DNA from: Hydnum rufescens UP504
Taxonomy: Eukaryota; Basidiomycota; Agaricomycetes; Cantharellales; Hydnaceae
Direction: 5' to 3'
Assembly: GCA_014904985.1 (NCBI GenBank)
Contig: MU128966.1
Location: 1 to 64,000, forward strand
DNA length: 64,000 nt
The translations under genes and the position numbers were made by a program. Below the pieces are notes generated by a model that saw only the letters and a program-made list of their open reading frames with translations, was not told the origin of the DNA and did not search any database. This document shows, piece by piece, positions 44,010-54,311 of this stretch. Numbering within the stretch: position 1 is the first letter of the stretch; each line of letters opens with the position of its first letter.

Positions 44010-45175
44010 TACTCACCCTTGCGACAGATGCGAAAACAGTGGACTTGTGCAATGGTCAAGGATCTTGCAGACGAATGGAATCGCCTTTAATAGGCGATGA
44101 CCATCATAACCTTCAAGCAAGAGGGCTTTGAACGACAAGTGACGATGTTTGATGGCTCGATTACAGGCCAGGGTGATTGCTCCGAGCCATGAACCTAGAT
44201 TTTTGAGGGTAGTGCATTCAGAGCTAGCTTGTATGGGCTTGCTATCAGCATTTAGAAGAATCGATGATTTGAACAGTGTCTCACTCAGCACATGCCGGTG
44301 CAAGATCCAGTTCTCCAGTCCGTCCAAAAAGTGTAGATAGATTTGGCTAAAGCAGCCGGCTCGAGTCCGGGGAGGTGGATCCCATCTCGTCTGGGTGTTC
44401 CCCTCCATCTCCCGCATTCGTGCTATCAGATCGCGCCAAAGCACGCCTCATGGTATCGACGATATCGGGGCGGGCAGTATGGAGATGGAGAATTCGAAGA
44501 AGGGTATTGTGCAATGAAGGCCATTCGAGGACTCAGATTCGAACTGCATGAGCGCCTTGATGCTGAAAGTAAACAAATTCGTTTCTGGGGACTGTGGATC
44601 AAATCGAGAACTCAGCGGATTGAGATACCGATAGGGATGTAGTCTATAAGATGATGTTCAATAATGGAACCAAAGAGGTGTCCTGTCATTGCGAGCTCGC
44701 GAGCAGGATATGATGACTGGAAGAATTTATACTCGTTGAAAAGCGAATGCAGCGTGCAAGCGAAGATCTCTTTTTCCTGTGCCAGCACTGGAATTCTTCG
44801 ACTCTCACAACATCTCGATCATCAACCGACAGTGCAGTTGATGGCATTGCGTGTGCGGGTGACATTGAACGATTCAGCCCCTAGTTTGACAAGATTAGAC
44901 AACACATAGGGAAAAAAAACCCTACCAGGTACAAAGCATTCAGATAAAAATGGTTATAGTCTGAGGATTAAGAGGCACAGTCCTCTGTTCAACAGAGGGA
45001 TCCTGTCATGCAAGCTCGCTATTGACTTTAACATAAAGAAAGCCAAGTACTGCTCGAGTGAACGCCTTTCTGTCCACGTTTGGATGATTGGAAAGCCATT
45101 TGTCCAGGTTCAGATACTCCCACCAGGAAGCAAGTGCAGCAACGTATGCATACCTTAAAATCAACGATCGTACAT
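44010..45175 (-). pseudogene. NOT1: Middle part of NOT1, with nonsense codons
   Basis: The minus strand reads YAYVAALASWWEYLNLDKWLSNHPN ... FLYVKVNSEL (45.16-45.01 kb), then TGA at 45006-45008 and, in phase, QDPSVEQRTVPLNPQTITIFI; then EIFACTLHSLFNEYKFFQSSYPAREL and LFGSIIEHHLIDYIPIGISIR (about 44.78-44.63), broken frames, and LKNLGSWLGAITLACNRAIKHRHLSF ... LLKAIPFVCKIL (44.27-44.04). These are the HEAT and MIF4G parts of NOT1 that bind deadenylase subunits. The homology stops at KILDHC near 44036 and NOT1 resumes at 34870 on the same strand. About 100 residues between the pieces are missing. Several stops show it is dead. Confidence 0.85.
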
Positions 45176-45246
45176 TTCTATCATAAGTTGACATAGGGGT
45201 CTCAGCAATTCGAGTACTCAAACTCTGTACGAGATTTTGGCTATTT

Positions 45247-48225
45247 TCAACCCCCATCTTCGGTCGACGTATGTGATTTGGATTGCTTCCCCGTTCGTGG
45301 TCGCTTAGGGGGTGGAGCCTCCTGAGAATTGTCATTTGCCTCTGGTTTCTCCAGTGGTTTTCTCTTCGGTAGAATCGACTTCAGAGATGGGGAGGTCGAA
45401 GATTCGGGAGCACTGCCCTGTGTACCAGTAGGGTGAGTGGAAGGGAGAGTAAGAAGACGTGAATTGAGACTTTGGCCAGAAGCTGGCATAGATCCTCCAG
45501 GAAGTTTGACGGTGGCACTGGGGCCTGCCTGATCTGGTGGAGTTGGTCGAGACGCGGGACGTGGCCATAGGGTGGAGCCTTGAGGACGAGAGGATTCATC
45601 TGCACTCGTGCCTGGGTCCCCGTGCCGCACAGAAGGGTACAAGGTGTCTTCGATGTCAGAAAGCACCACTGGATCGGGTTGAGCTTTGCTCTCTGATTCT
45701 TGCTTCGGTTTCTGTTCCGATTCGAGGTCTTTCACCGCAGTCGCTAATCGTTCGGCCTCTTCCCTCATCACAGAGAGCTCCAAGGCTCCCTGCAATAATC
45801 TCGCAAACGGTCCGAAATGATCACCGAGGATTCCTCTCAAAGGAGGAAACTCAAGTATCTCCTTCACCGCAGAAAAGGTCTCGTCACCTACAACTTCCTC
45901 ACAGTCTCTGTCCTCGTCCTCGTGAGAAGAGTGCGCACCATGGGAACTATCCTGGTCCTCAGGATCAGTGGACTGATCATGACTTGTCTGAGGAGCCCCA
46001 GGTGAAGGTTGTTCGGCGGGAGGTGTAGTGTCAGATGGAGCAGAAGAACTTTGGCCCTCGTCTTCCGAGTTCACAATATACATCAGCATTACAAAACAAA
46101 TGAGAAGATGATGCTCATTACCTTGATGCTGACGAAGTAATCTGCGGTATTCCTGGGTACTCCGAGTGATAGTCCAGTTGTCAGCATTTTTGAGTCTCGC
46201 CAACTTCTTGATCTCCTTTGCGAGTTCTTCCTTCTTCTTCGTTAGCACACCGATTTCTGATTCCTGAGTTGCCAATACGGTCTGGAGCTTCAAAATCTCA
46301 TTCGCATGCTGGTCCAAACGACGGTTTGCTTCCATAGCCTCCGAGTAGGCCTTCAGTCCTTTGTTGATTATGGTGTTGAAGACGGCGGGTGACTTTGCAT
46401 GTAAAATAATGCCACTCGGAAAAACATGCGAACCGTCGATAAAGGTTGGTCGAAGCTTGCATGCCAGGTCCCACCAAGTGTGGTTGATCTGCAACATATA
46501 CACTACAGCTTGTGCCACGGATGGAGGCGAATGGCCAAGAGGAGTCTTGTATGTCGTAGGAGTTCCATGTCCCAAGAATGGATGGGCGGCTTGATCCCAG
46601 ATATTGTTGACAAAGACGATAAGACGATCTCTATGACGACAACAGAATCGGAATATCTAAGGCATACATTAGTCAAGACAGTCAATAGGACTAGAAAAGA
46701 TACTGACAGGACCAGTCTCGACATGAATCTTTTGGCAAGCCCTATCAAGTTCCTCATAATAATCGAATATTCGACCACCTTCAGAACTGAAATTGTGTTG
46801 TAACTTGTCGCAGATAAAAATAACCTATTAGTGAGATATTAATAGGACTAATCGATGTCACAACTACAAGGAAATCGATACCATCTGGAGTATTGCTTTT
46901 AGATCGCGTATCCACGGTGTTAGTGGAGAAATTGACGAAGTAATCACGTCTTTTGTCAAAACCTAGAAACACCCATCAGATAGTTGATGTTGGGGCGAGA
47001 CCTGTCTACATACCCAAGGTAGGACGGCCTTTTCATCCCCTGATTCATGCAGGAGACTTTGATATGTTGGATCTCGCGCCATCAGAGTATCCCAACGTTC
47101 CTCGAATGTCCATAGGTCGGGTGCAAACTGGTGCCATAGCGGTTGATCCTCTGAATCGATGCGAGATGCAAGCGCCACGAATGCGGGTTCAGTGTAGATA
47201 CGAGGCTCCTCCCCACGAAATACATTCCGGGTGGTAATTCGGGAGCGTCGACTATCATCTCCCCCAGCGAGACGATCAAATGAATGAAAGGCCTCCTGTA
47301 AAATGGCGGCTGAAATCTATTACAAACGTTGAGCAGAATATGGAGAACATCTGGGGATTCAGGAAGTACCGTGCAACCCCCATTATTCGTCCAGTACGAG
47401 AAATCGAAGATCTGGAGCTCGAAAAGAGGGATTTTGATGAGATTGTCGATAGCCTCACGTAACATGGGGTGGTTCAGAGCACGTAGAAGGGGGCGATGGA
47501 TTGTCGGACGAGAAATCAACGTCTTGACGTAAAAGTCTCTATAGGATGATCCAGTCGCCGTGAGAGCCGAAGCTGTAGACCATACGTCGGTGAGAGAATT
47601 CTGGAGGATGGTTGGGATGACGTTGAGAGAGTCGATGAAAGTTTTGAAGAGAGTTGTGTTACTACTTTCAAGTTCTAGAGCCACAGTAATCAATGGGAGA
47701 TATTTGCTCTCTAGAAATGGTGCACGAACCGTTTCGAAACACAATGGCGGGCCACTCCGCATCGTGCTCGTTCAAGACATCGGCATCATGAATGATCTCT
47801 GGGTCCTGTTCCTCACATAGTCGTTCATTGAGCCGATCACCGAGTCGTTGCTTGATGATGTGCTTCATTGCAGCGACTCGGCGTTGGCCACTGATGAGAA
47901 AGAACTTGGCAGCAGGGTGTACTTTCGGAAGCCCCTCAGGCGCCGGATATAACTGGACGTCACCCTCTTCCACAGCCATTACCATGATCGGATAGGTGCC
48001 CTTCTGAATATTGAGGCCATTCTCGAAGTGTTGGACAGCGAGGGTTTCGACCCATAATTCATCTATGGATCGTTGGAGAGGATGGGTTACAAGCGCACTA
48101 AATCGTACCCTTGCAGACCCTATGCGATAAGCTTCCTGAGCCAGGAGAAGTTGTTGGTGTACTGCCTCTGTGGTTCCGGGAAGGGGGGCAGGCATTTGTG
48201 AAGTTTTAAACTCGGAGTGTGCCAT
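45247..48225 (-). CDS. ParB-like domain protein with coiled coil and basic tail
   Basis: ATG at 48225 (MAHSEFKTSQMPAPLP). The N-terminal region has VSAL-type strand RVRFSALVTHPLQRSIDELWVE, a charged strand YPIMVMAVEEGDVQLYP and FFLISGQRRVAAMKHIIKQRL; the GQRRVAAM block matches box II (GxRRxxA) of the ParB/Srx fold. The chain continues through an alpha-rich middle (47.7-47.1 kb), RIFDYYEEL (46.8), TWWDLACKLRPTFIDGSHVFPSGI, a coiled coil (about 46.4-46.2), an acidic linker, and a basic end (LPKRKPLEKPE, PPPKRPRTGKQSKSH) with nuclear-signal character; stop at 45247. Frames change at about 47720 and 47230, either by introns I cannot place or by frameshifts. Such ParB-like proteins are known in basidiomycetes but not, to my knowledge, characterised. 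Confidence 0.55.
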
Positions 48226-49055
48226 GTGCCACGTGACATGGCGATTATTCGTCGCTGTCAGCTGGCGAGGTACAGTGGGTGTGGTGCCTTTGTTTAGTCC
48301 TTTCAACCCCCTGCAATTGCAGCCTGAGGTCTCCTCTTATGGCAGCTTTAGCTGTGTAGGATGTGACATGTACACCACCATTTTTCATAAATCCATTATC
48401 CAATCAGGAGAGTGCTCAACACACAAATCGGTAGCTGGAGAGACGACCCACCCAGGGGGCCTCAAATTTTCTAGCTAAAACCTAGTGAAGTACAGAGACT
48501 GAGCCAGGTAGCATCAAAACCCTCCAGGGAAAGCTTCCCATGGTCAGCCAAAGCACAAACAGGGGGTAAGGGGAGGATGGACAGTGGCACAAAAAGAGGA
48601 GCATGCTAAGCATAGTCACAGGGAGGTGTGAAACAAAACACTACATGTGAAAAACCAAAGATAACCTTCTGCAAAATCAATCTGGCCACAGCACACTAGA
48701 ACTCCTTGGCTCAAGTAAAAGAGTAGGCCAATGCGTGGCATAGCTGAAAAAACTAGCAGCATCCCATCCATCATCGGGCTAAACAGAAACGCCTGAAGAG
48801 TCATCGTACTCCCAGAAAAAGGTGCGATAACCAAGAGTCCTTGCAAGTGAAAAGACGCGCACGCCGGGATGCTCCGATTAGACTAGTGTAAACTCGTACC
48901 TCGTTTAAACACAGACTAATCAGGCAAGTCCTGAACGCACCAATGGGTAACCGGAAAGACAACCCACCTAGGCAGGCCTCAAATTTTGTAGCCAAAACCC
49001 AGTAAACGAGAATGATGTAAATCGTCAGAACAGGCGGCGAGCGATGGTGGTGAGA
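48226..49055. repeat. Repeat pair beside the tyrosine recombinase fragment
   Basis: Two related blocks, about 48411-48490 and 48910-49005, share GACCCACC(C/T)AG and GGCCTCAAATTTT.TAGC.AAAACC.AGT. They are direct repeats 500 bases apart. Between them no gene is recognised. Split direct repeats are a feature of some DIRS-like (PAT-type) elements. Confidence 0.5.
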
Positions 49056-49059
49056 GAAA

Positions 49060-49506
49060 TCAATGCGTAGGAGCTGCAAATTCCTGGCTACCATGAAGCA
49101 AAGCGTGAAGGAGTATTGGGTGCCCCTGAATGTAGGCCTTGAATCCATCAGAAGACCAGCGCCCAAGGGCCTGAATACGATCATCGGACGTGCCAGCAAA
49201 GGCATAAGCGGTCGCGCCCCTGGAACGCAATGAATGCCCTGCAACATCCGAAGGGAGATGCTCGCGCAAGCGAGAGAGGTACCAAGAGCGTGTGGGGGGC
49301 GATCCATCCTCCCGCAACCAAAGCATCGGGTCAGTGAAAACAGCCAGGCGACGTGGTGTTGTCACCAACTGGGAACCCCAAATAAAGGCAGCCAAGACGC
49401 AAACAGCCTCATGAAAAAATATAGACTCAGGGTGAACAGAGCGGTTGATGGGCGATGCAAAACCCGAGGAGTGGGTGGGGCTGACCTCGGACGGAGTGGG
49501 GGCCAT
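49060..49506 (-). mobile_element. Tyrosine recombinase C-terminal part of a DIRS/Crypton-type element
   Basis: The 148-residue minus-strand frame has the catalytic end of a tyrosine recombinase: PSDVAGHSLRSRGATAYAFAG (H-x-x-R box), then IQALGRWSSDGFKAYIQGH with the Trp and the nucleophile-position Tyr. Upstream is a conserved-looking LVTTPRRLAVFTDPMLWL and SWYLSRLREHLPSD. The first catalytic Arg region is missing, so the gene is truncated. The enzyme would cut and rejoin DNA during element insertion. Reverse transcriptase was not found, so DIRS and Crypton cannot be told apart. Confidence 0.7.
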
Positions 49507-49509
49507 GGG

Positions 49510-49840
49510 CCCCCAACCTGAGTCGGGGCCATAGGCCCCAAACCCCTTTCAGTACTGAATAAAGCGCCGGAAAGCAGTGGGCAATCGGCTGAAGCCCCAC
49601 TCTGTCGTCCACCGCCTGCTCCTGAGGTTGCCAATGAAGGGGATGGAATAAACATCATAAAGAAATCACTGACGTACATCTTCGGTCTTCAGAGATCCTC
49701 ATATCCTTATCGTCGTTTTTGTCGCCATCACTGCCGCCTGAAGGCTGTATGCCCCCAGCCCGCCGACCTTTCAGTAGTGAATAAAGCGCTAGCAACCAGC
49801 GAGTACCAGGCCGAAGCCCCAACCCGTTGTCCACCATCCG
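49510..49840. repeat. Short direct repeat pair
   Basis: About 49540-49612 and 49763-49836 are related: each has CTTTCAGTA.TGAATAAAGCGC and, further on, GGC.GAAGCCCCA..C. They may be short regulatory repeats of the neighbouring element. Confidence 0.45.
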
Positions 49841-49844
49841 CTCA

Positions 49845-50159
49845 TCAACATCCCTTCAAGTGGGCAGGTGGGATTGAGACCCATCCATCCAAATTTTCCT
49901 TCCGAAGCACACTAATGTACAGTACTTCCGGAAATTCCCATACGCCTCGGACCGCAACCCTCCCTCCGGAGTCATCCGCCATGCTCAAGATAACAAAGCC
50001 TGTATCGTCCCATACATCGTTCTTCAAGCGGGGATGTCTTTGGGTCGCATGTTCGTGTGTGTCCTTGAACCCAGCGCGCTGTCCACGACTACAACTATCA
50101 AGATGCTCCAGCCGATCAATCAGCAACCCCAAGAACCTCATAAACCGTCTGCGCATCAC
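49845..50159 (-). pseudogene. Fragment of an unrecognised protein gene
   Basis: A 104-codon frame, MRRRFMRFLGLLIDRLEHLDSC ... HEHATQRHPRLKNDVWDDTGFVILSMADDSGG ... VWEFPEVLYISVLRKENLDGW. It reads like a genuine exon (mixed helices and strands, few low-complexity runs) but no family comes to mind. It has no partner exons that I can find on either side, so it is probably a remnant. Confidence 0.35.
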
Positions 50160-50286
50160 GGGACTTCATGACCACAGGTATGCGGGTGGTTGCTTGGTAT
50201 TTGCGGGCCTGCAGACGCTGGGCACGCGATTGTACTGGATTCCAAGCCCCTGCTCATATCAAGCACTGGTGCTATACTGGGCCTAG

Positions 50287-50870
50287 GAGGAAATCACCGG
50301 CTTCCTGCTCCTTCATGATGCAATCATCATCAGCACAGACCTGAATTTTACCTCGAATTATCGCAATGCCCATACTGGATCATTTCTGAGTCGTCTTCCT
50401 CTCTTCTCTGGCGTCCTGTCACCCTGTGTCTAGGTACGTGCATCGACCTCATCATTCTCCTCAGCAACTCACATGTGCACAGTCAGAACCCAGCTTCTAG
50501 TTCATCGCAGTCGCCATCTATTAGTTTCACAGGAACAAGCATCCAGTAGATAGTATTTTGGATCGTTTCTGTTCTTTGCTCCTCCTATTCTAAAAGACGC
50601 AAGAAACCCGAAATGCCACCCCAAAAATTACACAATAAGAGACCCATGTCCAAAGGAAAGAGCAGATAGGACATTCTTCAGTCCATGGAAGATGAGGGAG
50701 GGTCAGAACAAATAGAGTAGACAGCTCTCGAGCATATGAAATAATGTATGAGACACACAAAAAGAACGTACAGATGGGCAAGGTGGAGACGCGATAGTCC
50801 GTAGGACAATATGGGAGAACACAAGACCGTTAAAAGTCCTTCCAAAGACCATGCACAGGGGAAAACTAAA
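50287..50870. other. No recognisable gene
   Basis: Nothing that I can support. The minus-strand frame 50703-50900 is the run-out after the phosphatase remnant. Confidence 0.4.
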
Positions 50871-50879
50871 TGAAAACAG

Positions 50880-52240
50880 ACAAACTCTACTCACGTCCAC
50901 GAAGAACTCTCCAAGCCAGCTTTTACTGACTCTCCTCAGCAGTTGCAGCGTAAACTCGTCCGCAGGCGCCCACCTCGCATGCCGATATCACGCTTCACCA
51001 TCTTTGACTTCCATCTCTTGTCCAGAATCTCCAGCTGTGCCAGCAACACCAGTTGGTGAACCAGTAATAGACATCAATGATGAAGATTGGTGGAATGCAG
51101 GCGGGACGCTCTTTCGAAGATGTCCTGCACGTTGTGATGGACTCACTCCGCCATAATGCCCACTGGCCTGCCCCGGATCATCATTAGCGTCAGCTCCAGT
51201 ATTTCTGGGGCCGCCGATCCTGGGTCCATCAGAGGACGAGGACCCAAGACGAATGCTTTCCCCACCCAACCTCCAAGTTCATCAATTCAGAGACGAACCT
51301 GATATTAGGGGATATCCCTTTTCCCTGCTCGACGATGAAAGCATACACACGAGAGAGCAGCCAGTGGTTTGCATGGATGAGGTAGGCCATGACGGCAGTG
51401 ACAGATCATGATTTCCCCGCCTTGCAATGTACGAGTCCATTGGTCCGAGGGGGTAGGAGCTCTTCCGACAGCAAACCAGGGCGCATCCCACTTGAACTTA
51501 CATTATTGTTGCCTGATATTGGTGTCATCGCATCGGAAGATGTCGAACGCAGGCCAGCAGCGAGATAATCCGCATCAAGGTGAGGGGACGAGTTGGAAAG
51601 TGGCAGTCGCCCAGATTCCCTGATTGAAGCATCTGGAGACATAGACTTTTGGCTTTGGCTCGTGTGCAGATGTAATTTTGGTATCCTGGCGCCACCCCCT
51701 GTATGGCTGTTAGTGCTGAGGGACTTGGTAGAACTCGTGTCGATGTGCAAGATCAGTTTGTGTGCGGAACGTACAAAGGTGCCATGATGCATCGCGATCG
51801 AGGGTGAGGGTGATCGAGTCCAGTCATACGTACTCGCGTGGCGTGGAAGAGGTGGGTCATGAGAGGGCACAGGGGGAGTGTTCGAGGTATGTCGATCGTG
51901 AGGAAAGGGAGAAGACTCAACACTCCAAGTGATCCCCACGGATGAAGAGGAAGGGGATAGAGGTGCCGTAGAAGTAAAAATGAACAGGCTCCCTTGGCTC
52001 GGAGGATACTGCTGCCGAAGTTGCCGAACGACTCCACGTTGCCTCCCAGCAGATCAACCAGGTGATGCCGTCTGACGATGTTGCGAGGGATGTGCTTGGT
52101 ATGATTGACGGGGATGTACAGGTGAAAGAGGCTGGGCAGGAGCAGGATATTCGGGTTCGGTCGGAGGCCTAGGGGCAACGGGGCAGATGGGGGGCTGGGT
52201 GGGTTGCGATGGCACAAACATCTGCTAGGGAGGATGGACC
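50880..52240 (-). pseudogene. Dual-specificity phosphatase gene with stop codon in the catalytic loop
   Basis: Minus strand: a Pro/Ser-rich region (52.2-51.5 kb), then VHCKAGKS, TGA at 51406-51408, and in phase SVTAVMAYLIHANHWLLSRVYAFIVEQGKGISPNIRFVSELM. HCxxGxSRS is the cysteine-phosphatase signature; the Arg position is exactly where TGA stands, as CGA to TGA would give. Further on GPRNTGADANDDPGQASGHYGGVSPSQRAGHL and EMEVKDGEA, then a second TGA (50988-50990) followed in phase by YRHARWAPADEFTLQLLRRVSKS, the usual C-terminus of this fungal family. The folded part ahead of the loop is not found. In life the enzyme would dephosphorylate Ser/Thr/Tyr, often on MAP kinases. It follows the FAS1 fragment on the same strand. 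Confidence 0.75.
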
Positions 52241-52454
52241 AAGAGTCCACACTGCTGCCCTGTTCATTGCTGGCATTTTGTGAGGTCGACGTATTCATCG
52301 ACTTTGGGTGCTTCATGGTGCACTCGAACTCGCCTTCCCCCTTGCCCAAGTCCAAAGTGGCTCAAGGATGCTTCGCAAGCCCACCCTCTTCAGGAGACAA
52401 TCCAGAACTGGACGCAGTGACATGCAATGTTTCGGGATCCTCCCCAGGGAGAGT

Positions 52455-53500
52455 AGCATGGGCGCGCCAGTAACAACAAAAATTTCGGAACCATTGTTTA
52501 CTGAAGCGAAGAGTTTAGAGTTGGTCAGCAGGCACGAATTGGTACTATTGATGTGTACCTTGGGAGCCTTGAGAGTGAGGCCTGAGATGGCTGAGATGGG
52601 CATAGGGGTGCTCTCACCCTCTTCAATGGTATCTTGAACGATCATAGGCTCGAGGGCGAGGACAGGGAACGCACCCTGACCACGAAGTCCCATGTAGAAG
52701 GGCGATTTGATGGCCCTGGCCATGTTTGTAGTATACGAGTCGGATGTGGTAGACGCGGCAATAGCAACAGCTGATACCATGCCCTGAGTGTGGCCAGTGG
52801 TCCCCTGAATGACGCTCCCTAGTTCACCAGGAGAGAGGTTAGAGACTCGAGCAGTGACAAGGTACTGAACGAGCCGCATAAGGCCAATAAGAGAGAAGGA
52901 GATTGGGACAGACACGAGGTACTCCAGGGGAAGTAGAGTCGTGGAGCCATTAAACCATCCAAGGACATCTAGTCCATAAGCATATTACGTGAACCCATCG
53001 AGAGACGCTTTCTCTGCACGTCGCAAAATATTCTTCGTGACAACGGCAATAAAGTCTGTCACATAGGGATGGTAGATATCCAGAACAGCCTTGAGCTCAC
53101 CAAAATACACCTTGCCGCTACCTTGGCCCCCCAAAAGGCCGTAGATGGAGGCTTGGCCAGACTTGGCAGCTGCAAAACAGGCAGAGGGACCAGAGCGTGG
53201 GACCTCGGTGGTGGGCACACAACTTTCGAGTGCTGCGAGCACTACAAAGTAGCCACTAAGAATTTGCTTGCCCGTGTCGGGGTCAAAGGACGCGATGAGA
53301 GTAGGCGCGTCTGTATTGGAGAGGTGAGTGGAGGTGAATTGGGCCAAGGAAGGGCACAATATGGTTGTATGGGCTGCAGAGGTATTCAGATTACTGGCTA
53401 AGAAGCTGTATGCATGCCCAGAAGTATTGTCATCAGTAGGGGGATCTTTCCCTTGAACCGAGTGAAAGAAAACATCACGTGAGACCTCCGCAGGGATCCA
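52455..53500 (-). pseudogene. FAS1: Fatty-acid synthase beta-subunit fragment (start and acyltransferase part)
   Basis: Minus strand: PAEVSRDVFFHSVQGKDPPTDDN and AYSFLASNLNTSAAH (N-terminal region), SFDPDTGKQILSGYFVVLAALES, ASIYGLLGGQGSGKVYFGELKAVLDIYHPYV, then TAA at 52985-52987, in phase YAYGLDVLGWFNGSTTLLPLEYL, and VPISFSLIGLMRLVQYLVTARVSNLSPGEL, GTTGHTQGMVSAVAIAAS (with GHTQG in place of the family's usual GHSQG acyltransferase motif). Homology ends at FVVTGAP near 52455. The order matches the beginning of fungal FAS beta. The intact protein is about 2,000 residues and makes fatty acids in the cytosol, so this fragment is dead. Whether the stop arose from CAA is inference. Confidence 0.85.
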
Positions 53501-53509
53501 GGCTCGTAG

Positions 53510-54310
53510 TCATGCTCACAGGGATGAACATCACCTTTCCTCCCTGGGGAATGAGGGGATGTGTTGGTGCGGCATCTGTCACCTCGCCGTTGTTGAAAGA
53601 CGTGGTCGGCGGGTGCCGGATTAATTACATAAGACGTATGTACAGTAGGCAGTACCGATCAGAATCGGCTGCCGACACACACACATGGTGGGAAAGAGGA
53701 GGGGGGGATCGGAGTGTATCAACAGGCACCTTGTACGCGGCATGCTCAGTTCAACGGATGCTTCTGATGGTGTGGGCGCTTTGACTATAACGTCGCAGGT
53801 TATTATTTCCTCAACAGGCGAGTGCCGATAGTTGCGTATATCCACCTTGAGGTTATCAATGTGGGTGTTGTGGGCTCTGATGCCCACAGCCATCATGCTC
53901 TGCATGAGTCGAGCCATGGGATTTTTTGTCTCAGAGAATTGGTCATCGATTGCCCCTTTTAGGGCAGTGTTTCAATGCATGTGGTCAGTGTTGCCATTGT
54001 AGACGACACCTTCTCTGCCAGTCTCTCGACCTTTTTCGCAAGCTCAGTTGCCGATTTTGCAATGGAACATGATGTGATCTCTCGGCACGGTATTTCAGAG
54101 CATGCGCATTAGCCATCTGGCATGTTACTAAAGTGAGACTGATTGCTATTCTGAGTGGACCCATTCTTCCCACAATAGACCACGCAGCTTGGGGATCAGG
54201 TGAGAGAGATTCAATCTGAAAAGAATGCTCAGCAAAGGATATCAATCACTGCTGGATCACTCACAAACCAAAAAGGTTAAAATTTAAAGAGGACTTGACT
54301 CCTACAGCTC
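53510..54310. other. Protein-like frames without assignment
   Basis: Minus frames 53621-53917 (IRAHNTHIDNLKVDIRNYRHSPVEEIITCDVIV) and 53985-54245 look like exons but could not be linked or named. They lie upstream of the FAS1 fragment on its strand. Confidence 0.35.
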
Positions 54311-54311
54311 T

